From JBAZAX01 sp041671765 (GTDB lineage: Bacteria; Babelota; Babeliae; Babelales; RVW-14), in the NCBI GenBank assembly GCA_041671765.1, contig JBAZAX010000030.1, forward strand, positions 1 to 14,495: DNA of 14,495 nucleotides, in the 5' to 3' direction. Numbering within the stretch: the stretch's first letter is position 1; every line of letters begins with the position of its first letter. Below the pieces are notes generated by a model. The model was not told where the DNA came from. It saw only the letters and a list, made by a program, of their open reading frames with translations, and searched no databases. Positions 1-8,130 of this stretch are shown in pieces. The position numbers and the translations under genes are program-made.

Positions 1-133
1 CCTGTCTCCAATTTTGACGTAAAACGCGAATTGCTCGTGCAAATGCTACAGAATTTGTCGCCTTTTCTGTAATGTCAAAATTAACAGAACCCTGAACGTT
101 GCCATCTAAACCATAAACTATTATTTCTGACAT
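1..133 (-). CDS. rplD: 50S ribosomal protein L4, N-terminal part (cut by window edge)
   Basis: The first 44 codons of a minus-strand gene run off the left end of the window. The visible residues end in a stretch containing FARAIRVLRQNWRQ. This matches the start of the conserved L4 segment that in full-length proteins leads into a GT-rich, basic loop binding 23S rRNA near the exit tunnel. The start codon lies two bases after the rplC stop, and its Shine-Dalgarno (AAGGGA) sits inside the last rplC codons, so the two genes are probably translationally coupled. Position directly after rplC is the standard S10-operon order and supports the call. In E. coli L4 also represses its own operon; nothing visible here tests that. 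Confidence 0.9.
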   Translation of the reverse strand, partial: MSEIIVYGLDGNVQGSVNFDITEKATNSVAFARAIRVLRQNWRQ

Positions 134-135
134 GG

Positions 136-765
136 TTATTTCCCTTGCTTTTTAATCAAAACCAGAGAATCTTTTTTACCAGGAACAGAGCCTTTAACTA
201 AGACAACTGAATTTTCTCGATCAATTTTTACAACTTCTAAACCACGAATTGTAAATTGACGACAACCCATATGTCCTGGAAATCTCTTACCTTTAATAAC
301 CTCACCTTGTGTTCTCATGTGACCAACTGCACCAGGCCTACGATGAAATTTGGAACCGTGAGATTTTGGCCCACCCGCAAAATTCCAACGTTTCACGACA
401 CCCTGAAAACCTAAGCCTCGGCTTATACCGGTAACAGCAACTTTCTGACCTTCCTGCAAAGCAATGTGATCAAAAGCAACACGCTGTCCTAAATCAAAAC
501 TTCCAGCCCCGTCTTCTATACGTACTTCTTTAATGTTGGAAAAAAACTTACTTTTCGCTTTAAGCCAATCATTAGAAAACTCTTTGCCCCAGTATTTTTC
601 TCTTAACATACCTACTTGCAAAGCAGGATATCCATCTTTTGCTGCAGATTTCAATTGTGTCACGTACAAATTTCCTGTATCAATGACAGTAACAGGAACT
701 ACGTTCCCTTCAGAGTCAAAAACCTGAGTCATTCCAACTTTTTTACCTAACACACTATTTAACAT
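136..765 (-). CDS. rplC: 50S ribosomal protein L3
   Basis: This 209-residue protein has the usual length for L3, an early 23S rRNA-binding protein near the peptidyl transferase centre. The N-terminus (GKKVGMTQVF) and the central loop (KSHGSKFHRRPGAVGH, then KGKRFPGHMG) are L3 hallmarks. A GATGAGG Shine-Dalgarno precedes the ATG, 21 bases after rpsJ. The loop reads GAVGHMRTQG where E. coli has GSIGQNQTPG, so the glutamine that PrmB methylates in E. coli (Gln150) aligns with arginine here. This suggests that the modification is absent, which is also true of many non-proteobacterial L3 proteins. Identification is secure. Confidence 0.97.
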   Translation of the reverse strand: MLNSVLGKKVGMTQVFDSEGNVVPVTVIDTGNLYVTQLKSAAKDGYPALQVGMLREKYWGKEFSNDWLKAKSKFFSNIKEVRIEDGAGSFDLGQRVAFDHIALQEGQKVAVTGISRGLGFQGVVKRWNFAGGPKSHGSKFHRRPGAVGHMRTQGEVIKGKRFPGHMGCRQFTIRGLEVVKIDRENSVVLVKGSVPGKKDSLVLIKKQGK

Positions 766-786
766 AGCTGCTATACCTCATCTTAT

Positions 787-1092
787 CTACTTAATTTCCA
801 CATCAACGCCAGCTGAAATGTTAAGTTTCATCAACGCGTCCATTGTTTGTTCCGACGGTGATACCAGGTCCAAGATTCTCTTGTGTGTAATAATCTCAAA
901 CTGCTCACGAGACTTTTTGTCAACATGAGGAGATCTTAAAACAGTAAAAACCTTTTTATCATTTGGAAATGGAACTGGTCCCAACACTTGAGAACCAGTC
1001 CTTTTTGCCGTCAAAACTATCTGTCTTACGGCATTATCCAATAAACGATAATCGTAAGACTTCAATGTTAATCGAATTTTCTGTTTTTTCAT
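787..1092 (-). CDS. rpsJ: 30S ribosomal protein S10
   Basis: This 101-residue protein matches S10 in length and sequence (start KIRLTLKSYDYRLLDNAV, then TGSQVLGPVPFP and the SPHVDKKSREQFE loop). S10 is a 30S head protein and also the NusE antitermination factor. It sits 18 bases downstream of tuf. The bases before its ATG (GCGGCATAAAG) contain no clear Shine-Dalgarno, so translation may depend on coupling to the upstream tuf gene. In E. coli rpsJ opens a separate operon. Here no promoter or terminator fits between tuf and rpsJ, so the str and S10 operons appear to be one transcript. Confidence 0.97.
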   Translation of the reverse strand: MKKQKIRLTLKSYDYRLLDNAVRQIVLTAKRTGSQVLGPVPFPNDKKVFTVLRSPHVDKKSREQFEIITHKRILDLVSPSEQTMDALMKLNISAGVDVEIK

Positions 1093-1110
1093 CTTTATGC
1101 CGCTATCGAA

Positions 1111-2301
1111 TTATTCAAGGACTTCAGTAATAACACCAGCTCCAACAGTTCTACCACCTTCACGAACAGAAAACTTCAATTCGTTTGTCATAGCGATTTT
1201 ACTGATCAAATCAACTACAACGTCAACTGTATCACCAGGCATAACCATCTCACGACCAGTTGGAAGAGTTATTGTACCGGTAACGTCTGTTGTTCTGAAA
1301 TAAAATTGAGGGCGATAGCCGTTGAAAAATGGGCTGTGACGTCCACCTTCTTCTTTGCTCAAAACAACCAAGTGCGCTTTGAATTTCTTATGAGGAGTAA
1401 TTGTTCCAGGAGCGGCAATAACCTGCCCACGTATAACGTCTTCTTTATTAATACCACGAAGTAGCAAGCCAACATTATCACCAGCCTCAGCTTCTTTCAT
1501 TTCTTTGTTAAACATTTCTACGCCGGTTACTGTTGTTTTACGCGTATCAGTAAACCCAATTACTTCAACGTTGTCACCAACTTTAACCTTACCTTGGTCA
1601 ACTCTTCCTGTTACAACAGTGCCACGACCAGAAATTGAGAAAATATCTTCTATAGGAACCAATAATGGTTTATCAATTTCACGTTTTGGTTGAGGAATAT
1701 AGCTATCAACAGTATCCATAAGTTTTAAAATTGCAGGAACACCAATTTCGCTTTGGTCACCCTCTAATGCTTTAAGAGCTGAACCGCGAACAACTGGAAT
1801 ATCTTTGCCTGGGAAACCATATGAAGACAAAAGATCTCTTACCTCTTCTTCTACAAGATCAACCATATCGGCATCGTCAACCATATCAACTTTATTCATA
1901 AAGACTATAATTGCAGGAACACCAACTTGGCGTGCCAACAAAATATGCTCTCTTGTTTGAGGCATTGGTCCATCTGCAGCAGAAACAACCAATATTGTTC
2001 CGTCCATCTGTGCAGCACCGGTGATCATATTTTTTACATAGTCAGCGTGGCCAGGACAGTCTACGTGTGCATAGTGTCGTTTATCTGTCTCATATTCAAC
2101 GTGCGTTGCATTAATTGTAATACCACGAGCCTTTTCTTCTGGCGCTTTATCGATTTGGTCATATGCTTTAAATTCAGCCAAACCCTTAGACGCAAGCACT
2201 TTTGTAATTGCAGCGGTCAATGTTGTCTTACCATGGTCAACGTGTCCAATGGTACCAATATTTAAGTGAGGTTTTTTACGCTCAAAAACACCCTTTGCCA
2301 T
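1111..2301 (-). CDS. tuf: Translation elongation factor Tu
   Basis: This 396-residue GTPase delivers aminoacyl-tRNA to the ribosome. All G-motifs are visible: P-loop GHVDHGKT (19-26), switch I RGITIN (59-64), DCPGH (81-85) with the catalytic His85, NKVD (136-139) and SALK (174-177). Domains II and III follow, ending in the conserved KFSVREGGRTVGAGV. The gene is read from an ATG preceded by GAAGGAA, 34 bases after fusA. It is the only tuf in this window; whether there is a second copy elsewhere cannot be told. No unusual residue was seen at the key GTPase positions. Confidence 0.98.
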   Translation of the reverse strand: MAKGVFERKKPHLNIGTIGHVDHGKTTLTAAITKVLASKGLAEFKAYDQIDKAPEEKARGITINATHVEYETDKRHYAHVDCPGHADYVKNMITGAAQMDGTILVVSAADGPMPQTREHILLARQVGVPAIIVFMNKVDMVDDADMVDLVEEEVRDLLSSYGFPGKDIPVVRGSALKALEGDQSEIGVPAILKLMDTVDSYIPQPKREIDKPLLVPIEDIFSISGRGTVVTGRVDQGKVKVGDNVEVIGFTDTRKTTVTGVEMFNKEMKEAEAGDNVGLLLRGINKEDVIRGQVIAAPGTITPHKKFKAHLVVLSKEEGGRHSPFFNGYRPQFYFRTTDVTGTITLPTGREMVMPGDTVDVVVDLISKIAMTNELKFSVREGGRTVGAGVITEVLE

Positions 2302-2335
2302 CGTTATATTCCTTCTATTCTTTTAAAATCAATAC

Positions 2336-4402
2336 CTACTTTTTAACTACCAGTTGATCTTGTACATGTTTAGGAACTTCTCGGTAAACTTCAAATTGCA
2401 TGCTATAACTAGCTCTACCCTTTGTCAAAGATCTTAAGGTTGTTGAATAACCAAACATTTCTGCCAAAGGTACCTCTGCGGATACAACTTGAATTCCCTT
2501 TTTACTCTCCATTCCCAAAATTCTGCCTCTTCTTGAATTTAGGTCACCAATTACATCGCCCATATTTTCATCTGGCGTAAAAACTTCAACCTTCATTATA
2601 GGTTCAAGAATTACAGGGGATGCTTTCGAACATCCGTCTTTAAACGCCATAGAAGATGCTATTTGGAAGGCCATTTCTGAAGAGTCAACGTCGTGATACG
2701 AACCATCAAACACTGTTGCCTTTACGTCCACAACAGGATATCCGGACAAGACGCCAGAATTTATGGAATCTTTAAATCCTTTTTCTATACCAGGAATAAA
2801 TTCTTTTGGAACTGAGCCTCCAGAAATTTCGTTTTCAAACTGAATTCCAGTTCCTCTTTCAAGTGGCTCGATCTTTAACCAGACGTGTCCATATTGTCCG
2901 CGGCCACCTGATTGACGAATATACTTCCCTTCAGATTCAACAGATCTTTGAATCGTTTCTTTGTAAGCAACCTGTGCCTTACCAACATTCGATTCAACTT
3001 TGTGCTCTCTGAGTAAACGATCAACAATAATTTCCAAATGCAACTCACCCATTCCGGAAATAATTGTTTGATTTGTTTCTGGATTGTATGTAAATCTGAA
3101 AGAAGGGTCTTCTTGCATTAACTTACGTAACGCAACGCCCATTTTTTCATAATCTCCCTTACCCTTTGGCTCAATAGCCATATCAATAACTGGATCGGGG
3201 AACGTAATATTTTCAAGTAAAATAGGCTTATCTTCTACGCAAAGTGTATCACCAGTCACAACGTCTTTTACCCCAACTATTGCACAGATATCACCAGCGG
3301 AAACCTCTTTAATTTCTTCTCTTTTGTTTGCATGCATTTTAAGCAAACGGCTTACTCGTTCAGTTTTACCCTTTGAGGCATTGTAAACATATGAGCCAGA
3401 CTCAAGATGCCCTGAATAAACTCGAGCAAATGTTAAAGAACCCACAAATGGGTCTATCATAATCTTAAATGCCAAAGCACAGAACGGTTCTTTATCGCTA
3501 GTCTTTCTTTCTTCCTCTTTACCCGTGTTCGGATTGGTTCCCTTAATGCAAGGAACTTCTAATGGAGAAGGAAGATAATCTACAACTGCATCAAGCATTA
3601 ACTGTACGCCCTTGTTCTTAAATGCAGAACCGCAAAACACAAGTGTAATTTCTTGAGCAATAACACCTTTACGTAATGCCGCTTTAACTTCATCAATGGA
3701 GTATGGCTTAGCATCTAGGTATTTTTCTGCTAAAACTTCATCAAAATCACAAGCACGTTCTACAATTTTAGTACGCAATTCCTGAATTTTATCCTGAAAT
3801 TCTGGTGCAGCCTCTTGCCAATCGATTACAGAACCCTTATCTTCAACGCTGAATGTTGCCATTTTGCCGGTTAAGACATCGATCAGACCATAAAAGTTTT
3901 CAGATTCTCCAACAGGAATTTGCATCGCAACTGGATTTCCATGTAACTTAGAATTAATTTCTTCGACAACAGAAAAATAATCTGCGCCAATGCGATCCAT
4001 CTTGTTTACAAATGCAATTCTAGGAACTTTATGTCTATCTGCCTGTCGCCAAACAGTTTCTGACTGAGGCTCAACTCCACCTACTGCGCAAAAAACAGCA
4101 ACGGCTCCGTCGAGAACACGGAGCGATCTTTCAACTTCTATTGTAAAATCCACGTGGCCGGGAGTATCAATAATATTGACATGATGATTTTTCCAGAAGC
4201 ACGTAGTCGCAGCGGAGGTAATTGTGATACCTCGCTCCCTTTCTTGCTCCATCCAGTCCATAGTGGCTTCGCCCTCATGAACCTCACCAATCTTATAAGA
4301 GGAACCTGTGTAAAAAAGCACACGCTCTGTGACGGTAGTTTTACCGGCATCGATGTGCGCCATAATTCCAATATTTCTATACTTTAATAAATCGTTACTC
4401 AT
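2336..4402 (-). CDS. fusA: Translation elongation factor G
   Basis: This 688-residue translocase GTPase is full length for EF-G. It shows AHIDAGKTT (15-23), RGITIT (57-62), DTPGH (79-83), NKMD (133-136) and GSAFKNKGVQ. Domains III-V follow, with the domain IV stretch RQSGGRGQYGHVW and the C-terminal GDLNSRRGRI. A strong Shine-Dalgarno (TAAGGTGG) overlaps the rpsG stop codon, which implies coupled expression with rpsG 13 bases upstream. The order rpsL-rpsG-fusA-tuf is the classic str operon. The sequence looks like the canonical translational EF-G, with no sign of a specialised recycling-only paralogue. Confidence 0.98.
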   Translation of the reverse strand: MSNDLLKYRNIGIMAHIDAGKTTVTERVLFYTGSSYKIGEVHEGEATMDWMEQERERGITITSAATTCFWKNHHVNIIDTPGHVDFTIEVERSLRVLDGAVAVFCAVGGVEPQSETVWRQADRHKVPRIAFVNKMDRIGADYFSVVEEINSKLHGNPVAMQIPVGESENFYGLIDVLTGKMATFSVEDKGSVIDWQEAAPEFQDKIQELRTKIVERACDFDEVLAEKYLDAKPYSIDEVKAALRKGVIAQEITLVFCGSAFKNKGVQLMLDAVVDYLPSPLEVPCIKGTNPNTGKEEERKTSDKEPFCALAFKIMIDPFVGSLTFARVYSGHLESGSYVYNASKGKTERVSRLLKMHANKREEIKEVSAGDICAIVGVKDVVTGDTLCVEDKPILLENITFPDPVIDMAIEPKGKGDYEKMGVALRKLMQEDPSFRFTYNPETNQTIISGMGELHLEIIVDRLLREHKVESNVGKAQVAYKETIQRSVESEGKYIRQSGGRGQYGHVWLKIEPLERGTGIQFENEISGGSVPKEFIPGIEKGFKDSINSGVLSGYPVVDVKATVFDGSYHDVDSSEMAFQIASSMAFKDGCSKASPVILEPIMKVEVFTPDENMGDVIGDLNSRRGRILGMESKKGIQVVSAEVPLAEMFGYSTTLRSLTKGRASYSMQFEVYREVPKHVQDQLVVKK

Positions 4403-4415
4403 TTATACCCCCACC

Positions 4416-4898
4416 TTACCAAGCGTAATGAGAGAAAGCTCTGTTAGCCTCTGCCATCCTGTGTACGTCTGTCTTCTTTTTAAGAGCGCCGCCTTGTCCT
4501 TGAACAGCATCCAACAACTCGTGTGCCAATCTCTGCCCCATTGTTTTGTCAGAACGACTTGCCGCTGCTTCAATGAGCCAGCGCAAAGCAAGTGCAAGGG
4601 ATCTTTCTGGGCGAACTTCGGTAGGAATTTGATATACACCACCGCCAACACGCCTTGCTTTAACTTCAACATAAGGCTTGATTTGAGATATTGCTTTTTC
4701 AAATAATGCATATCCCTTTACATCATCCCCATTATTTTTTGACTTCAATACATCAAATGCGTCGTAAACAATGCGACGAGCAGTGTCTTTCTTTCCGCAA
4801 TCCATAACTGTATTGATTAATTTTTGAACTAAAAATGATTTAAAGCGCTCATCAACTCCAATGTCTCTTTGAGCTCTTACCGACTTACGTCTAGGCAT
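4416..4898 (-). CDS. rpsG: 30S ribosomal protein S7
   Basis: This 160-residue protein opens with MPRRKSVRAQRDIGVDERF and contains VGGGVYQIPTEVRPERSLALALRW, the core of S7, the assembly initiator of the 30S head. It starts two bases after the rpsL stop, with AGAAGGGTG inside the end of rpsL as Shine-Dalgarno. In E. coli S7 represses its operon by binding a roughly 100-base rpsL-rpsG spacer. That spacer is absent here, so this form of feedback control cannot operate in the same way. The C-terminus (FSHYAW) is typical of the shorter bacterial S7 proteins. Confidence 0.97.
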   Translation of the reverse strand: MPRRKSVRAQRDIGVDERFKSFLVQKLINTVMDCGKKDTARRIVYDAFDVLKSKNNGDDVKGYALFEKAISQIKPYVEVKARRVGGGVYQIPTEVRPERSLALALRWLIEAAASRSDKTMGQRLAHELLDAVQGQGGALKKKTDVHRMAEANRAFSHYAW

Positions 4899-4900
4899 CT

Positions 4901-5278
4901 TTATGCACCCTTCTTACGTTTAGCACCATACAAGGAACGCGATTGCATACGTCCCGTAACTCCAGCTGTATCAAGCGTGCCTCTAACTATATGATATCTT
5001 ACTCCGGGCAAATCCTTTACTCTTCCACCACGAATAAGCACAACTGAGTGCTCTTGAAGATTATGGCCTTCACCAGGAATGTAAGCTGTAATTTCTTTTC
5101 CAGTCGTTAATTTTACACGAGCAACTTTACGCAATGCAGAGTTTGGTTTTTTAGGGGTTTGCGTGTAAACACGAACACATACGCCTCGTCTCTGAGGACA
5201 TGAATCAAGCGCAGGAGCCTTGGTCTTCACTTTCAAACCTTTGCGGCTGCTACGTACTAGCTGGTTTATCGTTGGCAT
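4901..5278 (-). CDS. rpsL: 30S ribosomal protein S12
   Basis: This 125-residue decoding-centre protein is the first gene of the operon. The conserved loops TPKKPNSALRK (41-51) and GGRVKDLPGVRYH (84-96) are intact. The lysines where streptomycin-resistance changes usually occur (43 and 88) are wild type. Asp89, the residue that RimO methylthiolates in E. coli, is present. A modest Shine-Dalgarno (AGGA) lies nine bases before the ATG. The promoter lies about 150 bases upstream, leaving a long untranslated leader. Confidence 0.98.
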   Translation of the reverse strand: MPTINQLVRSSRKGLKVKTKAPALDSCPQRRGVCVRVYTQTPKKPNSALRKVARVKLTTGKEITAYIPGEGHNLQEHSVVLIRGGRVKDLPGVRYHIVRGTLDTAGVTGRMQSRSLYGAKRKKGA

Positions 5279-5435
5279 ACTTTCTATTCCTATAAATAAT
5301 CAAAACTAACAAACTTTTTTCACACTCAATCCCAAAATAGCTTTTATTTATGGCAAAAGCCACGTAAGAATAACCACTTTGGCTAGCAATCACTACAAAA
5401 AATGTGCATTATACGAGCGACACGTGATAGGCATA

Positions 5436-5463
5436 ATTGTATAGTTTTCTACACTTTTTTCAA
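5436..5463 (-). promoter_or_regulatory. Promoter of the str-S10 operon
   Basis: Read on the minus strand, TTGAAA (5458-5463) is followed after 16 bases by TACAAT (5436-5441), a good sigma70-type match. Transcription would start near 5428-5430 and give a leader of about 150 bases before rpsL. A perfect TATAAT at 5408-5413, also on the minus strand, could be a second start, but no convincing -35 precedes it. Confidence 0.7.
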
Positions 5464-5687
5464 GTTTTTCCAACTAAAAAATATTTATTGAATCAAATCA
5501 TCCAGAAAGTTATTGTAATATTAATCAAAAAGTTTCTATACCTCCAAAAAATGCATTGTAATAATTTTGTCATTTTCAAGTTGAAAAAAAATATAAATTA
5601 AGAAAGCATTCTGTTTTTTAAAAATCTTTATTTATTTATTTTTAAATTCACTTATTTTTAAAACTGTTAGAATTTTTACCCCAAATC

Positions 5688-5715
5688 TTGTATTCTTAAG
5701 ACTCAAACATATTAT
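5688..5715 (+). promoter_or_regulatory. Promoter of rseP
   Basis: TTGTAT (5688-5693), a 16-base spacer and TATTAT (5710-5715) form a plausible sigma70-type promoter about 50 bases upstream of rseP. A GAAGGGA Shine-Dalgarno at 5753-5759 then sits five bases before the ATG. Confidence 0.55.
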
Positions 5716-5764
5716 TGGAAGCTTAACTATATTTTTAGAATTTTTATAGACTGAAGGGAATCAG

Positions 5765-6928
5765 ATGCATTTAATAGACTTTTCTGCAAATTTTATTTCA
5801 AAAATTATTCCAATAGCACTATCGCTGGCAGGATTGGGATTATTAATTACTATTCACGAATTCGGCCATTTTTTCTTCTGTAAACTTTTCAAAGTAAACA
5901 CTCCCACTTTTTCAATCGGTTTTGGCCCACAAATTTTTCAAAAGAAGATTGGAAATACAAATTTCAGATTAGCAATTATACCATTTGGAGGCTATGTCGA
6001 AATTGCGGGTCTAGCAGAAGCAGGGCAAGGTGACCAAGAACATGCAAAAGATACCAGTGAAAATTCTTTTGACAAAAAATGGTACTGGCAGAAATTTTTT
6101 ATACTTATCGGTGGTATACTTTTTAATTTGCTATTTGCATACACAATATTCTGTTCACTTATATTCTTCACTCCAAAATCAACATATGGAGGACTAAAAA
6201 TCACACAACTAGCCAAAGACGCTCCTGCTGAAAAATACGGAGTACAAATTAATGATATGGTAGTTGGAATAAACGCCATTAAACTTGATCAACAGGACCC
6301 GGAAATTATCCTTGAAGATTATAAAAAATTGCTCACAGAAATAAGAAGTAACCCCGGGCAAAAAATCGAACTATTCATTAGACGTGGCGAAGAGATTAAG
6401 CAATTGGATATCGTTTTGAATACGGTAAAAGAGGCAGGCAAAGATATTGGCAAGATGGGTGCTTCATTTGAACCGCAAATGCCAAAAATGTCATTGTTCA
6501 AATCAATAAAAATGGGAATTAGACGCACCAATGAAATCATAGTCGGATTAGTTGTCGGCATACAAAAAATGTTTACCTCTCGCAGCCTGGAAGGAACGAT
6601 GGGGCCTATCATGATCATTTCTCAAGGGGCAGATTTTGCAAAAGCCGGCATATTAGCACTGTTAATGTTTTTGGCGCTACTCAGCATAAGCTTAGCCGTT
6701 ATGAACTTGCTACCAATCGGAGCCCTTGATGGCGGTCAGCTTTTGTTCGCAACAATAGAAGCCATAATTCGTCGAAAGATTCCGGAGACAATCAAACTTG
6801 TTATCAATCTTGCATCTTGGGTTCTAATTTTGGGCCTTGCATTGTATCTATCAGTCCAAGAATTAAAACAACTCTTTTGGCCAAGTGTTAAAAATCTGAT
6901 TTGTAAAATTGTAGCATTCTTTCGCTAA
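5765..6928 (+). CDS. rseP: Site-2 protease family intramembrane zinc metalloprotease (RseP-like)
   Basis: This 387-residue membrane protease cuts transmembrane segments of its substrates, in family M50B. Visible features in order: a first membrane segment (about 14-36) carrying the zinc motif HEFGH (31-35), FGGYVEIAG (74-82), a second membrane segment (about 111-135), one PDZ domain (about 142-215), a third membrane segment with N314 and LPIGALDGG (316-324, D322 the third zinc ligand), and a last one near 345-367. E. coli RseP is about 450 residues with two PDZ domains; this is the shorter one-PDZ form, as in B. subtilis RasP. Substrates are unknown: anti-sigma factors or signal-peptide remnants are the usual ones. 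It stands alone, divergent from the str operon, with its own promoter and terminator. Confidence 0.93.
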   Translation: MHLIDFSANFISKIIPIALSLAGLGLLITIHEFGHFFFCKLFKVNTPTFSIGFGPQIFQKKIGNTNFRLAIIPFGGYVEIAGLAEAGQGDQEHAKDTSENSFDKKWYWQKFFILIGGILFNLLFAYTIFCSLIFFTPKSTYGGLKITQLAKDAPAEKYGVQINDMVVGINAIKLDQQDPEIILEDYKKLLTEIRSNPGQKIELFIRRGEEIKQLDIVLNTVKEAGKDIGKMGASFEPQMPKMSLFKSIKMGIRRTNEIIVGLVVGIQKMFTSRSLEGTMGPIMIISQGADFAKAGILALLMFLALLSISLAVMNLLPIGALDGGQLLFATIEAIIRRKIPETIKLVINLASWVLILGLALYLSVQELKQLFWPSVKNLICKIVAFFR

Positions 6929-6956
6929 CCCAAAAATTAAATCAATCCCAATTTAT

Positions 6957-6984
6957 AGCCCCAGCAAATTGCTGGGGCTTTTTT
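6957..6984 (+). terminator. Intrinsic terminator after rseP
   Basis: AGCCCCAGC and GCTGGGGCT form a perfect nine-base-pair stem around an AAATT loop (6957-6979), followed by six T residues. It begins about 28 bases after the rseP stop. The stem and its flanks resemble the terminator at 10801-10830 at the other end of the accessory block. Confidence 0.93.
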
Positions 6985-7053
6985 ATTTACACAACAATCT
7001 AAAAATACAAAAACTAATCTCAATATTCGAATTATTGATTTTATTTCAACTCA

Positions 7054-7059
7054 TATAAT
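7054..7059 (+). promoter_or_regulatory. Likely -10 element for the ankyrin/CaaX gene
   Basis: A perfect TATAAT lies 50 bases before the ATG at 7110, just after the rseP terminator. No good -35 is visible (the best is TTATTG at 16 bases). Two possible Shine-Dalgarno sequences follow: AAGGTGA at 7093-7099 and AGGGGAG at 7101-7107. Confidence 0.45.
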
Positions 7060-7109
7060 ATTCTGATAAAGATTATTAAAAACTGAAATTACAAGGTGAA
7101 AGGGGAGCT

Positions 7110-8102
7110 ATGAAAAAGATCAAAACAATTATCACCGCAACCTTTATTTTATTATCGACAATAACGAGTTATCCAATGACTGTTGTCACTGATATTAATA
7201 GCAAAGTAGATAGTACTGGTAACACTAGATTACATATTGCTGCTCAAAACGGAGATGTCGCTTCTGTCAAAAAACTAATTGAATCTGGTGCTAATGTTAA
7301 TCTACCAAACAATAATGGCGCAACCTCTTTACACCTGGCGGCCTGTAAAAATGTGGAATGCGTAGAATTACTTATTCAAGCAGGAGCCGATATTAAAAAA
7401 ATTGATCTTCTTTGGGGCTGGACACCTCTACATTGGGCAGTTTGTTTTGGTAAGATTGACTGTTTAAAAACACTTATCGCAGCCGGTTCCAATATTAACA
7501 AACGAGCTAAAAAATGTAATGGTTATACTCCACTATGTTTGGCCGCTTCTGTTAGTAATTGGAGAAGTATTGAAAATAAACATAGCATAGAAATTCTTAT
7601 TGCTGCAGGGGCACAGATTACTAAGACAGATTTTAACGGAAATACACCATTGTATGCCGCTATTACTAATAAACACAATGAAATTGCACGGATATTAATA
7701 GAGCACTGCCTAGAAAATGGTTTGGATATCTCACTTAACAACTATTTATCGTATGATTTGAATGAATTGCTAATCATAGCCAATAAAATAAAAATTAAAC
7801 GGCTCGAAGAACTTGCAGCGTTCAAGATTAACGCGAGCTCGTTAATGCTAGCTTCGGTAGAACGCCTTGGTAATGGTTCACCTGCAAGCTTACTTACCTC
7901 AAACCCTACGCTTACCCAACAATTCTACGACTCATTTTATGATCTTACGGTAAAGCCTGTTGAACAATTCATCCAAAAAATAATTGCGCAAATTTCAGAT
8001 CAATCACCAACTAGATCAAAACCTGTTTTATTCAACCTAAAATCAACAAAGCCCAACACAACTAAACAAAAAACAAGATCCAATATTTGTTTATTGTCAT
8101 AA
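7110..8102 (+). CDS. Secreted ankyrin-repeat protein with C-terminal CaaX box (candidate host-directed effector)
   Basis: This 330-residue protein starts with a Sec-type signal peptide: two lysines, then a hydrophobic run to about residue 22. Five ankyrin repeats follow (about 35-66, 67-97, 99-133, 137-172, 174-210), with motifs such as NTRLHIAAQNGD and WTPLHWAV. Residues 211-300 are unassigned and helix-like. The tail has five basic residues in 311-323 and ends C327-L-L-S. Cys-aliphatic-aliphatic-Ser is the eukaryotic CaaX signal for farnesylation, as in H-Ras (CVLS); the Legionella ankyrin effector AnkB is lipidated by its host in this way. I infer an exported protein anchored to host membranes. 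No F-box is visible. The next gene follows after 28 bases and is probably co-transcribed. The ankyrin and signal-peptide calls are firm; the CaaX function is inferred. Confidence 0.85.
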   Translation: MKKIKTIITATFILLSTITSYPMTVVTDINSKVDSTGNTRLHIAAQNGDVASVKKLIESGANVNLPNNNGATSLHLAACKNVECVELLIQAGADIKKIDLLWGWTPLHWAVCFGKIDCLKTLIAAGSNINKRAKKCNGYTPLCLAASVSNWRSIENKHSIEILIAAGAQITKTDFNGNTPLYAAITNKHNEIARILIEHCLENGLDISLNNYLSYDLNELLIIANKIKIKRLEELAAFKINASSLMLASVERLGNGSPASLLTSNPTLTQQFYDSFYDLTVKPVEQFIQKIIAQISDQSPTRSKPVLFNLKSTKPNTTKQKTRSNICLLS

Positions 8103-8130
8103 CTTAGTTTATTTAAAAAAAGGGAATTTT

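Larger units (their letters stand above)
5279..5764. other. Divergent AT-rich spacer between rpsL and rseP
   Basis: This 486-base gene-free stretch lies between two divergently read genes and holds one promoter for each direction. The middle (about 5465-5680) is very AT-rich, with A and T runs and two copies of ATTGTAATA (near 5512 and 5556). I see no gene, RNA or clear operator in it. The rpsL leader (5279 to about 5428) contains two short mutually exclusive stems: one formed by 5351-5362 alone, the other by 5358-5362 pairing with 5380-5384. They might matter for leader regulation but are too short to be sure. Confidence 0.6.

Noticed and set aside
4329..4711. Long open frames on both strands across the fusA-rpsG junction
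   Set aside because: They are out-of-frame or antisense readings of well-identified fusA and rpsG.
7110..8102. F-box in the ankyrin/CaaX protein, by analogy with Legionella AnkB
   Set aside because: No F-box-like motif is visible before the ankyrin repeats; the N-terminus is a signal peptide that runs almost directly into repeat one.
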